From Coix lacryma-jobi var. lacryma-jobi (Eukaryota > Streptophyta > Magnoliopsida > Poales > Poaceae), in the NCBI GenBank assembly GCA_009763385.1, contig CM019831.1, positions 16,084,080-16,148,079 on the forward strand: 64,000 bases of DNA, in the 5' to 3' direction. A program made the translations under genes and the position numbers. Below are positions 32,349-44,232 of this stretch, in pieces; the stretch's first letter is position 1, and each line of letters begins with the position of its first letter. The notes under the pieces were generated by a model. It did no database searches. It saw nothing but the letters and a program-made list of their open reading frames with translations, and was not told the DNA's origin.

Positions 32349-35121
32349 TCTACAAAATATTTTGTTTTTAATAGCCATTCTCTAGCTTGTTTGCAGTTAC
32401 CATCCTACCCGTATTTGTAAAAATCAAGACATAAGGGTTCATGTGACATATATGTTGCTTGATGCTTTTCAACGAACGAACTCTTCAATTTGGAAGATAA
32501 ACAATAACAAATAAGATTGACTCACAAAACTCTTTCAAAATGGACATGTCCTTGATGAATTTCTCCAATAGATATAGTAATCATATCTGCAAATTTGAAA
32601 CTAGAGACCACCTTTTGAAATCATAGTAATTCAGGAAAAGAATCCATAGCAAATCTAGACCCTGATTATAAACAAAGGATCAAGCAAGACCACCTATCCC
32701 AACTTTGTTGTCCCACCTCGATCTCGTGGCTGGCGGCTCAACCTTGCTCCAAACACATTCTTCAGGAAAATTCCACCTGGAGCTCAGGAATCAATATGCT
32801 TTGCAGTCAAAACCTCAAGATTATCCCAACAAATTGTCGTTCAACCCATCAAATTGACTCTCATATATATATTTCACAAGCCAAGATCCACACAAACACC
32901 AAAATCAAACAAGAGATCAATGGAGTATCCACTACCTGTGCTTCCTTTTCCACTTCAACCACTCGTTAACTTTGTCCTGCAGGGCCAATAAAAGAGAGAG
33001 TTTAAATTGTCTAAACCAAATTAACCAGCATAATCTATGTGAAAGCATCTTTGCTCTTTTAAAATTATGTTTAATCATTAAGCCAAATGCGTATAACTCG
33101 ATTTGTTTTTGATAGTGTAGTAGCATATCCCAGCATTACACGCCTAATTTCAAGGTGCCAAGAGTATGAAAGCATAGTGAGAACGCTATGGCAGTCTCCT
33201 AAATCCCAAGTATATACTAATACAATACATATATGAGTTTTACCTCTTTCAAATGCTCTAGGCTTTACAACACAAGGAAGGAGTTCATTAGGAAATGCAG
33301 AAAAACATTTAGTTTTCATAAAAGAAAATAGCATGCCCTTGAAAATCACCAACTTATATAAGAAAAAGGAACATCGCAGAGGATTCTATATCATATAATT
33401 ATTATGCAATGGGGAATGAGACTTTCTAATGTAGGAAGAGAATAGTGAGCTAAAGAACCTTTAGTTAAACTGATAAGCATTCTCACTCGTCTTAAAAATG
33501 AATAAGGCGTGAATGGTAATGGCACATGCATTCCGCTATTTGGAGTAGAAGGGTTATAAGATGGTCCCAGTTGCCAGCCATGCAATATAAATCTGTCATT
33601 GCAATATTAATGCACCTCCTACAAATAAAAAAACTAAGAATTAGGTAGACAAAATTAGCTAGCGTCAGAATAAAAAATATTGCAAATCAATTTGAGGTCA
33701 AAATAAAAGCTTACCTCTTACAGATGTTATCGTTGGGAGAGATGCATTGTTGCCTAATCCATACTTTTAGTATCTCATCAACCTCATTTCTGATTTTTGG
33801 AGTCTGGACACAACTCATTTAAGTCACAAACTTAGATAACAAAATCACACAAGTTAGCTCTAGTTATTGCAGGAAAAGTATGAACTACAACTACCCCCAA
33901 AATTCTAGATAATGGTGAATATTTCTCCCAATTCCATATGTATTTCGAATTCATGTTTCCTTCAAGTAAATTTGCGACCATGCTGGTCAGAAACACCAAT
34001 ACCTTATTAAAAGCGCATATTTTTCTTCACCTACTCTTTCTAGGGCAAGAAACGGGACAGGGGATTCCCTCATCATTGGATTCCCCAATAACCTAGCTAC
34101 AAATCCACAAAAGGAGGCTTGGCATGTGGTGGACGCCACCTAGCCATACTTTTTCTTTGCGCTAAAAATGGGTCATGAATTGAAACGACACTATCACTCA
34201 CATGTTTTTCCTGTTTATCCTCATGATCTACAAACAAGTGACAAGTGAAGTGACAGTTTGTCTCTATAAGCATATTATGTAAATGTATCTATAAAAGTAG
34301 TCACATGGCCTCCACATAGTGCCTTGTAATTTTTTAACTGTCTTGCAAGAGGATCTTAAGTAAAACTAAAAGAAAGCCATGAAGTAGCAAGCGGAATAAC
34401 ATCACTTTTGTGACCAATGTTTGGAGTAGCCTCAAATGCTAAATCAGTATATCCATAGGGCCACATATAGCATCAAACACATGGCCCAGATAAATGCTTA
34501 ACCATTAATACAGTCAATACTGTCATTCCTCAAATAAAAGTATTGGTTTGTTAGATAATCTATCTCTTATACAACAATACTACTGAACAAATCCATTTGG
34601 ATTGGCTAGGTTACATAGAACCATATAAGGCTGTAGAAAGTAATGGTGAAAAGTTTCACTCACAAACTAAAATAGTCTGAACCAGAAAGAGTAAAGCACG
34701 AACCCACCTGATCTAAGAATTTGTTTCTTCAAGTCCATTATTCAACTTACAGTTTCTTTATCAATGATTTCTCAAATACCCTGGTATTATTTGCATTAGG
34801 CTATTATTAGCAGAAAAAATGAAAGGAGCAAACACTGCCTATGAAGTGATCAAACCTAGTGTGATGGAACTTGCATACTTTGAAATATTGGCATTGTAGC
34901 AAGATCCTACTTCTGGATTTGTTAAACTACAAAATTACTGTTTGGCCTAAAAAATGTGTAATTCAAAACCTAAAATGCAAAATTAGTACTGTCTTAAAGA
35001 ACTTTAATTTTTCAGACAGATTGGCTAACTAATGCCACCGCCGCCTCAGAGCCCGCGAACTCCGATCCGGGCGTCTTTATCCTTGCCATCGTGGAGTCTA
35101 CCGTTGCGCCGCGTGGAGCTA
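32349..35121. other. No gene recognised; likely Helitron body
   Basis: AT-rich, with scattered intron-like sequence. One GC-rich coding-like island stands out at about 35030-35119 (MPPPPQSPRTP in one frame). It could be sequence captured by the Helitron, but no matching exon can be named. Confidence 0.35.
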
Positions 35122-35165
35122 GAAATTGTACAATATGGCTCCTTTTCCTTTTGATTAGAATTAAG

Positions 35166-35570
35166 AACCTTTGCTATTGCACATTTTTTAAAAGAAAAAT
35201 ATATGCTTGTGTAGTCTAATTGATAGGAATATCATCACCTATAGGCATATGGTGATAAATTGCAAACTCAATCTAAATCGTGTTTATGTGTCCTAGTGGC
35301 AAGTAAATCTTTTGATGATGCAATTTCTTGTTTCTAAATTGATAGTGAAAAGTTTGTTTGTACTAGGAACATGCTTAATTTAGGTGTAGCATCAACATCA
35401 TATTTTTCATAGCATTGTAAAACCTAGAGACTAACCCTCCCCAACCTGAACCTCTTCACAAGGGGGCATATGCCCCTAGGGTAAAAACAATGTTACCGTA
35501 GAGAGACTCTTCCTTTCAAAATGTTTGTCAATTTGTCATTAGATATCAAAGGTTGGGACAATTTAATAGA
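35166..35570 (+). repeat. Dispersed direct repeat, copy 2
   Basis: Second copy of 31909-32317, without the Helitron insertion. About 45 bp before it (35120-35164) also match 31191-31233, with the intervening segment missing here. Confidence 0.88.
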
Positions 35571-35806
35571 TTTGCAAAAGTGAAATGATTTCTCTAAAGT
35601 GTTTGTGCATTAACATGACTCGAGTTAGCAGACTCCCACCAGACATCACCGTAGGCAGATTCTTCCTTTCAAAATATTTGTCTGTCTATCATTTTGGATA
35701 TCAAAGGTTCGGACAATTTATAGATTTGCAAAAGTGAAATGATTTTTATAAAGTGTTTGAGCATTAACAAGACTTGATTTAGTAGGCTCCCACCAAACAT
35801 TAAGAA
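35515..35806 (+). repeat. 143-bp tandem duplication
   Basis: Two units start at 35515 and 35658 (GA(C/T)TCTTCCTTTCAAAAT(G/A)TTTGTC). Shared words are TTTGCAAAAGTGAAATGATTT and CTCCCACCA. They are moderately diverged. Confidence 0.85.
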
Positions 35807-35849
35807 CATAGTGAATCTGGCAATGATGATTATACGTTTCACACAAACT

Positions 35850-35942
35850 CTTGAGCTTCCACATGAAGAGTTTAGGTTAGGAAAGTTGATAGATTTAGAT
35901 GTGAAAGACAAACATATAAGGCATTTTCCTAAGGAAGATTGA
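35850..35942 (+). pseudogene. Leucine-rich-repeat-like remnant
   Basis: One frame reads LELPHEEFRLGKLIDLDV, then KHIRHFPKED and a TGA. The spacing L.LP...L.KL..LDV..I..FP is what leucine-rich repeats of plant NBS-LRR resistance proteins look like. Only about 30 residues survive and no nucleotide-binding domain is visible. A chance match is possible. Confidence 0.35.
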
Positions 35943-36854
35943 TGATCATGGCATAGGTTACTTGTTCTCATGTTGGTTAAGCCACAAGGATGCCGCTCAA
36001 TACATATTTTTTTTTTCTTTCTTGAAAGTATTTTAGCAATAATTGAAGTAAGTGTATTCGAGGCTCAATGCGTAAATGATTTCAATGACATTATCATCTC
36101 ATCAGTGCACTAAGGGAGCCTTCAGTTATCGATGCTATGTTGTCATGCATCCAAGGTTGGTATGAACTTATATTAACAATTCACTATCAAGTGGGATGTT
36201 CCATGGTGTTCCTTGGCTCACTATCTGAACCACTAATGTTTCTTAAGATGTTCAATGTAATAGAAGATTCCCTATTGTGTACCTATAGGGGCATGGGCCC
36301 CCCTAGTTTCATAAAAAGGAATTCTCTATTGTGTCCATAAGTATAAATCATGTGCATAATGGAGTTGGAGGAACTGGATGTTTTAGAGGCTAGCCCAGAT
36401 TGCAAAGCTAAATCTAAGTTTGGACTTCATTCCTACATTACCCAGTTCTGTGGCTCACATTCAAGATAGGAGCTATGTCTAAAGTGACATATGTTCAACT
36501 TAAACTTTGTACGTGCAAGTGACCTAGACTAGTATTCTATTGAGCATTGGAAACCACTAGAGTCTCGAGAAGGTTAACTTGTGCTAAAACCCACGGGAAA
36601 TGCTAAGCCGAGAAAAGAAATTGAATGCACCCTAACCATATTAACCTTTCTATCAATGGAGTTGAAGATTTGGATGATGTAAAGCAGCTAATGAGGACAA
36701 AAGGAGTGCAACTGGAACTCAAAGCAAAGTTATTGATGTTGAGTCATTGGTTGTTGTACCAAATATAGATGACAAGGCAGGGAGGACAATAGTAGAAATC
36801 GAGTAAGAAATAATTGAAGCATATATTTGTAGTGCAAGATTTATCACCCTGGGC
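35943..36854. other. No gene recognised
   Basis: Short open stretches (for example near 36360-36450 and 36655-36770) may continue the leucine-rich-repeat remnant, but stops and lack of motifs prevent a call. Confidence 0.35.
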
Positions 36855-36859
36855 ACATT

Positions 36860-37425
36860 TTCACCGAAAACCGAACACCGAACCGAAACCGAGCCGAAAT
36901 GTCAGTTTTTTAGTTATTCGGTTCGGTGTCGGTTTTGGTTTGTACACAGTTCGGTGTTCGGCTTCGGTGTTCGGTTTCTATAGCAAGCCAAACCGAACAA
37001 CCGGAGAACCGATGTTATCAGGCGTAACACAGCTACACAAGCAATACTCGAGTCGTGACTCCCTGGTCCCTGTACTGTGTACTCCCTGGTTCCTAGTCCG
37101 ATGTTAGCTTTAGGCCTTTAGCCAATTAGGCAATCAACCCAGTTAGCCCAATAGGCAATAGGCAAATAGCCCAAGAATCATTCAACCATGACCCATCACT
37201 CCATCAGGCATCAGGCAAGGGCCGCAAGGCAAAGGCACGAGGCCACCCACGACTTCTGTTTTCATCGGTTTGTACAGTTTAAACCAAAAAACTGAACTAG
37301 AAAACTGAAACCAAAATAGTCGGTTTCTGGTATTTTTGGGAACCGATCGGTCATGTTTTCTTAGAAACCGAAGTTATGGAAAACCAAACAAACCGAACTG
37401 TCGGTTTAAACCGAACACCCAAGGT
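36860..37425. mobile_element. ACCGAA-rich repeat element (hAT-MITE-like)
   Basis: Dense ACCGAA and TTCGGT words on both strands at 36865-37000 and 37315-37420 flank a unique centre. This is the pattern of a common grass MITE with long degenerate inverted ends. Exact termini and target duplication are not clear. Confidence 0.5.
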
Positions 37426-37429
37426 GAAA

Positions 37430-40020
37430 GATTTAGGTGCTTTGTGCCCTTTACCAGATCATATACCAGATTCTTGATCGTTGTGGACTTGCAACAAATC
37501 ATGCATTTGTCCATGCAAGAATTAGGGCTTGTACTCCCAGATCTAGATATGCCTTTCCTGCAGGAACTAGTGCATCTAGAGGGCTATTTGTGTGTTGTTG
37601 CTAATCACTTGAGCTGGATTGGGCCTCTGCACTGTTTGACAAATTGTAGTCCATGATCACTATGACGCATGGATTAGGCTATCAACTATTAGATTAATTT
37701 CATTAGCGGTGATCCAAAACTAAAGCATAAAAAGATCAGGTTGTTGTTATCATTGATGCAAATGAGTTGAGGCCTTGCTAGTCTCCATTGTCCACTCATT
37801 TCAGCATTTATTTATAGACGAATTTTTTTGATTAGTGTCTGGACAAGTGACAGTACCTAGTTCCTGCAGTAAGTACTTAGTTTGTTTTATTTTATCTTTC
37901 CATGCTTCGTGCCTTTCCTATATAATTCATATTAGTTCTATCACAGTGAACTGACAAATGACTGTATTTTGTTTTGATAGTCAAAGAAGAAGACAAGGGA
38001 GCTCAAGGAGGAGACCATCACTCATGAACACAATGTTGGTGAGTAACAACTCTCTCCTCACCATTTTAGTGTGTTGCACCTACATAGGCTAAGATGAAAC
38101 TCATGTTTGAGAAGCATCATGTCAAATTGACTACTCAAACGGTCCACTGTCTGAACGGCAACATAAGCGATATGATTATGCTAAATTTCCTTTCTCTCAC
38201 TGTTTATGGTTGTCAGTAAAGCTGCCTAACCACCAACATGATTCCAAAAGGTTCAGGCCAATATATCATAATAGTATACCTTTGGGTCATTTTCTTAGAT
38301 TCGTTACTTTGCTAGTCTAGGGATCAATGCATCTGTTATCCTACTTTTCTTTGTCTGCAAAGTAGCTAAATGAGAAGAAAAAAAACTGAAGATGGAGGCT
38401 ATATATGCTTGTTTCTGTCATACTGATCTCCATGTTATCAGATTTGGGGGGCTCCTCATTTGGTTGACCCTATTCATTGGTTTTAGTGTTATAGAGAAGG
38501 AAAATGAACCATGGTTCATGGTATCAGTTGAGAATATTTTTAGTAGAGTCTCTTGTCTGGAGCATAATATCGTTGGATAAACAGATATCTCCATTACCTG
38601 CAATGGATTAACTTGGATTACCTTATATCTAAGCAGTGATCATATCTAGTCAACATTGCTAGGGGACGCTTGTTGGACTAAGGTTGTGTTTGATCACCTA
38701 GAATCAGGCCATTTAGCTGGTTTGGGGATTGTTGTTGCTTGAATATAATGGAGCCATTTGATCCAGAGGATCCTGTTATGAAATTCTCGAACGCTATTGT
38801 AACACCCCATGTGGCTAGTAGGTGTTACCGAATATTCCTATAGAACTATGGTAAAGGTTTGCACTTACTCCTTCTAAATTTGTCACCGCTAAACTTTTCT
38901 TTGGTATTTAGCAACCGCCAAGTACTACAACTAGACAACAGTATGAATGGTGCAACCAAACTCTAACTATTCATTAGATGACATGTTAACACAGAGCCAT
39001 TTGATAATTATTTTATCATGAAGCTCCACAGCCTAGGATGAAAATGCTATGCTCTAGCTAGAGAAAGGAAAAGAGTCATTGTTGCTATTTTGGATACTTG
39101 TGGTAACTCTTGCTCTGCCTTTTGCAGTCTAATGGTGACACTACCCTCCAGCCTCATTCATGGTAGCTGTCCACGAAAGTAGAGTTCGTCAACTACTAAG
39201 ATAATATCCAGGCAGCTAGCTATAGAGCTATGATGCTATGGTGTAGGGAATTTGGAGATGTGCTGTTATGGTTCTTTGAAATTGGAGATAGTTAGCCAAC
39301 ACCCTAAATGAGATGGAGGAAAAAATGTGTGTCTAGGTCAACATTGTATTTGTATCCCATTTACTTTGACGAATATGTTAGCTAGTAATTACAAACTATG
39401 ATGGTGCATCATGGTATGTCTCCTTTAGCAACTTGTTAGTTTGTCTATTGCTCTTCTTGAGTTCATGAGGCTTGAAGAGTAATACAGCATCATTGTTCAT
39501 ACCAAAACTGAAGAATTCCATATTGAATCTAATGTTCAGTGCAAATTACTGTCCAAAGTATGGAGTTTTTCGTAGTTTATTTATATATGTGATAATGATT
39601 ATATAGAGCATGCAACTATTTTCTTAAGTAACTGATTTTATATCTTTCTTACATTCTTTAAATTTTCATTTTCCTTGATTTTGGAATATTTCTATGTGTG
39701 TTTTTTAGTCCCTGTAAAAGCATTGTTAGTCTTCTATTCATTTTTTGGGTCTCATGCGCAAGATGTTCTATGGAATCAAATAGCAGCAGGGAACATAGTT
39801 CATCTGTTGCGTGCATTCCAAACAGTACTAGGGAAAAGGGTTTATCTCCCATGCTATGGAGTCGGATTCGATAGTCCATAAAAATTCCATCGGGGGCTGG
39901 CGTTCCCTGGGCTCAGCTGCCCTCTCCTCCCAAAGGAAGTCTGACTTTCTAATAAATTGCTTGTTAATAATAACATTATTATATAGAGTCATGCTGAACA
40001 AAAGGTGGTGTAAGAAATTA
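37430..40020. other. No gene recognised; one exon-like patch
   Basis: 37981-38039 looks like a small exon (acceptor TTTTGATAG, then SKKKTRELKEETITHEHN, then donor GTGAGT). It stands alone and I cannot name it. The rest is AT-rich non-coding sequence. Confidence 0.35.
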
Positions 40021-40272
40021 CACTACCAGAGCTGGGTTTTTTCCTAACGGTTTTTACTATCCCTGACGGACCAAGTACTCCTGTCAGTAGTAAACAACCA
40101 TCAGGAGAAGTCATGAATATTCTTGTTGGCTCTAAAAACCATCAGGAACGCTCTGATGACTCTTGACAATCAGCCCCAAACAAACAGGATTCCTCTCCCG
40201 CGTGCGATTTAGGCGAAAAAAATTGACGAATGCGCCTTAACTGGGCACCACGGGTTAACTGGGCACCACGGG
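40021..40272 (+). mobile_element. CACTA left terminus (fragment)
   Basis: Begins CACTACCAGAGCTGGGTTTT and carries subterminal repeats of a CCATCAGGA / CTGACGG type. The right end was not found, so the extent is unknown. A hAT MITE is inserted 250 bp inside. Confidence 0.6.
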
Positions 40273-40476
40273 TATACCTGGGCAACAAGGCCGGGCTGGT
40301 GGGGTCGGGCCTATAAGGCCCGCCGTGCCCAGCCTGACCTCTGGCCCAGGCACGGACCCAGACATAGGACGGGCCGGCCCGAAGGCCCGCTGGGCCCGCT
40401 GAGCCCGCTAGGCCCGAAAGGTGAAACTAGGATATATTTATTTTTATATTTATAAATATGTATTTATATATATTTA

Positions 40477-40568
40477 CTCCCTCCGTATCAAAAATAGAAG
40501 CTGTTTTGAAAAAAGTTTGGGATCAAATATTGAGAATATATATATGTTTATTTATGATACAGAGGGAG
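40477..40568 (+). mobile_element. Miniature Stowaway nested in the hAT MITE
   Basis: CTCCCTCCGTATCA at the left and TGATACAGAGGGAG at the right, with TA on both sides. Only 92 bp long. Confidence 0.85.
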
Positions 40569-40569
40569 T

Positions 40570-40670
40570 ATATATTTACTTATATATATTTATATATAGC
40601 TATATATATATATTTATACATATTTATATATATATATATATTTATATATATTTATGTATATATATTGGGT
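40570..40670. repeat. TA/TTTATA low-complexity tract
   Basis: Runs of TATATATTTATATA between the nested Stowaway and the GC-rich right part of the hAT MITE. Confidence 0.85.
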
Positions 40671-40805
40671 CGTGCCGAGGGTATGGCCTAGGCACGGCCC
40701 TATGGACGGGCCGGGCCGGCCCGGGCCGTGCTTGGACCGGGCCAAATTAGCGGGCTTCGGGTCGGGCTCACGGGCTCGGGCTTCATGCCCAGGTATAACC
40801 ACGGG

Positions 40806-41204
40806 TCCCACATTAGACATAAAACACGTGAACCCTATTCTCTCACTCGCCCGTGGCCCACCCTATTTTGTCTCCACATCGTTCCTCCGGGGTCCCCAAA
40901 CACTATTCGACGCGCGTGCGTCGGTCGCGTTAGCAGCGCGCACTTGTTGTTTTTGGCACGACTCCCAAAACCGGTATGTACTGTTTATGAATTTTTTATT
41001 TTTTATACACCCAACGTGGAATTGGTGGACGTTACAGAAAAGGAGAGAGATGCATGCATGTGTCAGATATATGTCAGGTCCTGTTTTTTTTATACAAGTG
41101 ATGTACCAACTTTAAAATATGATAACTTCTTTAAAAAATATTTATTTTTAATTCTGTTTGTACTATTATATTTATTATGACGAGATCTATAAAACTAGAC
41201 CCAT
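40806..41204. other. No gene recognised
   Basis: Possibly the continued CACTA interior. A GC-rich patch lies at 40860-40960. Confidence 0.4.
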
Positions 41205-42060
41205 GTTGGATATATTTCGAAAAAATTTACGTGATTATAAAGTTTCGTGTCTAGGAGTATGAAGTTTTAAATATGACAGTACAAAGTTTTTAAACTTAGA
41301 GTGCAAAGTTTCAAATTACAAAGTTTCATTTTAAGTGTACAAAGTTCATAACATGTTAGTTAAAGATTGAAATGAACTAGTATAAAGTTTCTGAATTCAA
41401 GTGTAGAGTTTTGAATCCTAAAGTTTTGAATCTAGCTCTACAAAGTTTATAAACGTGATAGTTCAAAGTTGTAGCGTGATAGTTCAAAGTTTTGAACTTA
41501 TTACCGATACAAAGGTTGTAACGTGTTAGTTCAAAGTTTTATAAATTCTTAATGTAAATTTTTGAATCTATTAGCATAAAGTTTTTAATGTGATAGTTTA
41601 AAATTTAAGGTTTAATTATAAAATTTTAGGGTTAATAAATACAAAGTTTATACCATGTAACTAAAAGTTTATGATATGATACTTCCAAGCTTATAAATTG
41701 TAAGTGTAATGTTTTGAACCGAATAATTCAAACTTTAACGTGATAGATAAAAGTATTGAATCTAGTAGTACAAAGTTTAATGTGATAGTTCACAGTTTAT
41801 ATTGTTTGTGTAAAGTTTTGAACCTAGCAGTACAAAGTTTTTAATGTGACAGTATGAAGTTTATAAATTATAAGCGTAAAGTTTTGAATATGGTAATATA
41901 AAGTTTTTTAATTTAGAATGTAATGTTTGAAATGACAAAGTTTTAAAATCTTGAAATACAAGGTTTGAAATGTATCAGTATAAATTTTTTGAATTGAAAA
42001 ATAAAATTTGAAATTATAAAGTTTAAAATCTTCAAGTATAAACATTTTCTCCCTACTAAA
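41205..42060 (+). repeat. Degenerate ACAAAGTTT repeat region
   Basis: Words such as (A/T)ACAAAGTTT, TAGTTCAAAGTTTT and AAAGTTTTGAA recur dozens of times at irregular 15-35-bp spacing on the same strand. No reading frame is preserved. It looks like a decayed minisatellite. Confidence 0.8.
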
Positions 42061-43384
42061 ATTTTATTTTCAATAAGTGATCACGAGTTAAACATTTTCT
42101 CTCTACTATTTTTTAAATTTGATTTTCTGTCATTTTGTGTTATAGCTTATTACTTCCACTTATATAAGAAAGTAAAATCATTACCCCGCCCATTTACTCC
42201 CACACACCCGTTATCCTGAAAGAGAAAAATAAATAAACTATAAAAAAAGATGGTCTAAAAAACCAGACACGAGAATTGATTTATATACGTATAAAACTGG
42301 ACTCTAGAAGCTAGACAGGGAACCCGGCTTTAAAGTACATGTGTGGACATATGCGTTACTATCCTCCTGAGGGTGCGTGCTAGGATCCTTTCTAACGCAC
42401 GTCCGTCGTAGAAGCTTGCCGTCCAGGGTCCCCTGCCATGTCTGTGTTGCCGCCGCCCATGCCGCCACCTCTAGGGGCTCCTCGCCACTGCCCGAGGGGC
42501 CTCTCACTCTTGCGCCGCTGCCCAAGGGGCTTCTCCAATGCCTGCACCACCGCCGCTGCACTGAGGGACCCTGTTCGAAACCGCTGCGGCCTCGATAGGC
42601 CTCCTGAGTCCTGACGATCGCTCTGCCACAACCTCATGGGGCCCTATCCGGAAGGCACGTCACTAGCTACCACAACACGTATGGTCGCCTCCCAACCTGT
42701 ACGAGGTGCTCTCTCTCTCTCTCTGAACCTTCTCAGATCCGCGCCCCCTTCCCCTTCGGGAGCCTTCCCCTCTATCTCTCGCACTCATCCTTCTCAGTAG
42801 TTTTTATAGAAATTTACTCATGAGCTTTGAGTTGTATTGATTGCACAAAATTTAATTGTCTGGTTATACGTTTTTTGTTTATGTTCTCTATTGTGCAGTG
42901 GTCATACGCTTTTTCCAACCAATACTCAGATTTCCATTATCAGTGGCCCATTTCATTAGTAAGTAGGTACTATTGTCCATTTTTCTGCCCAACTAGGAAC
43001 TTAGCATTGTTTATATTAAAATAAATGTTCAGCTTCTGATTATTGGATACTGAAGGGGAATTTTGAGCCAGAGTAACCATAAATGTACTCTTCGAACTTG
43101 TGATTATATTCAACAATAGATGTGATAAAAACTCTAAAAATGGTAATATGCTGATGTTTTATATCATGATGGATGAATGTATAGTTTCTAAATAATGATA
43201 ACTTATTCCTCGTTCTAAAAGATGTGACTGCAGGCAGCTGCCGTGTTCCTGTGCTGAGTGTTACCGCGCAAGTGGAGCTGCAAGTGGCCAGAGCAAGTCT
43301 GCTACTGACCGAGCAGCAGGTGTTGATGTTCTGACTTCCAGGGTAGATGCAAGCAAAGCTTGAGTAAGTATAAAAATACATTTA
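42061..43384. other. No gene recognised; one exon-like patch
   Basis: 42400-42640 is GC-rich and Pro-rich in one frame but lacks support. 43234-43362 has an acceptor (GACTGCAG), an open frame in one phase and a strong donor (GTAAGT), but its TGA falls at the exon end. A (CT)n run is at about 42711-42724. Confidence 0.35.
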
Positions 43385-43519
43385 GGCCTTGTTTGGCTGC
43401 ACATAAATACACTTCAATCCATGTGGGTTGGAGTGGATTGGAGTGTAACTTGAACTAAATTACACCTCAATCCCTCCCAAACCATATGTATCGGGATGTA
43501 TCTGTGTGTAGCCAAGGCC
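43385..43519 (+). mobile_element. Tourist-like MITE
   Basis: GGCCTTGTTTGGCTGCACA at the left and TGTGTAGCCAAGGCC at the right, with TTA on both sides (43382-43384 and 43520-43522). It is 135 bp. Confidence 0.85.
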
Positions 43520-44232
43520 TTAGTTATGTTCAGTCTTTCTGTATATTGGGCAGATGTGGCTCCTGTAGCAAGGTCGGATTGCATGATTCTAGAACTTGCA
43601 CTGAGAAAGAAAACAAAGGAATGAACTAGGTACATCATGTAGAAATAGCCAATCAACGAACATACCACTAGGCAACGAATGAAGAAACATGAACTAGCCC
43701 CGTCTTGCACTGCCTCAATCAAATAGGGAAATGGGAGATGAAAAAGTTAAAGATGAACATACCATGCGTGAGCGCCAAGTAGAGAAGAATCAACAAGCTC
43801 CGTCTTCAGTACAGGGCCTGTTTGGCAGAGTTCCGCTCCCTGATTCTCCAGTTGTGCTCCCTGATTCACTGGTGAAGTGATTCTGAGTGATTCTCTGATA
43901 GAAGTGATTCTGTCTGATAAAATCGTTTGGCAAGCTGTCTGCAAAGTGATTCCTGAAAAGGAGGATTTTGCTGGAATTGTCCATAGTACCCTTGTCTGTT
44001 TGAACTGAAGTATACCAACATATGTACGATATATTATGGTTTTGTCATGCAACTAAAAATTGGGACTAGTAATATTCTTTGTCTTATGTGATTTTTGCAT
44101 GCATTGATTAATAAATGCTTAGACACCAAAAGTATAGTAGTACGGTCAATATGTTTCCAAGTTCAAACTATTTGACTGTAATACATTACAACCAAGTGCC
44201 AAAGAGAACATCAGGAGCGCATACATGCAAAG

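Larger units (their letters stand above)
40273..40797. mobile_element. hAT-like MITE with perfect 8-bp target duplication
   Basis: Perfect 12-bp terminal inverted repeats, TATACCTGGGCA and TGCCCAGGTATA, are flanked by ACCACGGG at 40265-40272 and 40798-40805. An 8-bp duplication is diagnostic of the hAT superfamily. The ends of the interior are GC-rich (GGGCC, GGCCC words) around an AT-rich core that contains a nested Stowaway. It is 525 bp. Confidence 0.92.

Noticed and set aside
37981..38039. Possible HSP90-type linker exon
   Set aside because: The charged KKKTRELKE wording briefly suggested HSP90, but no adjoining conserved block (such as an INKQKPIW-like motif) is present.
42400..42640. 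Pro-rich gene at 42.4 kb
   Set aside because: Competing frames on both strands, no conserved motif, and a setting of repeats.
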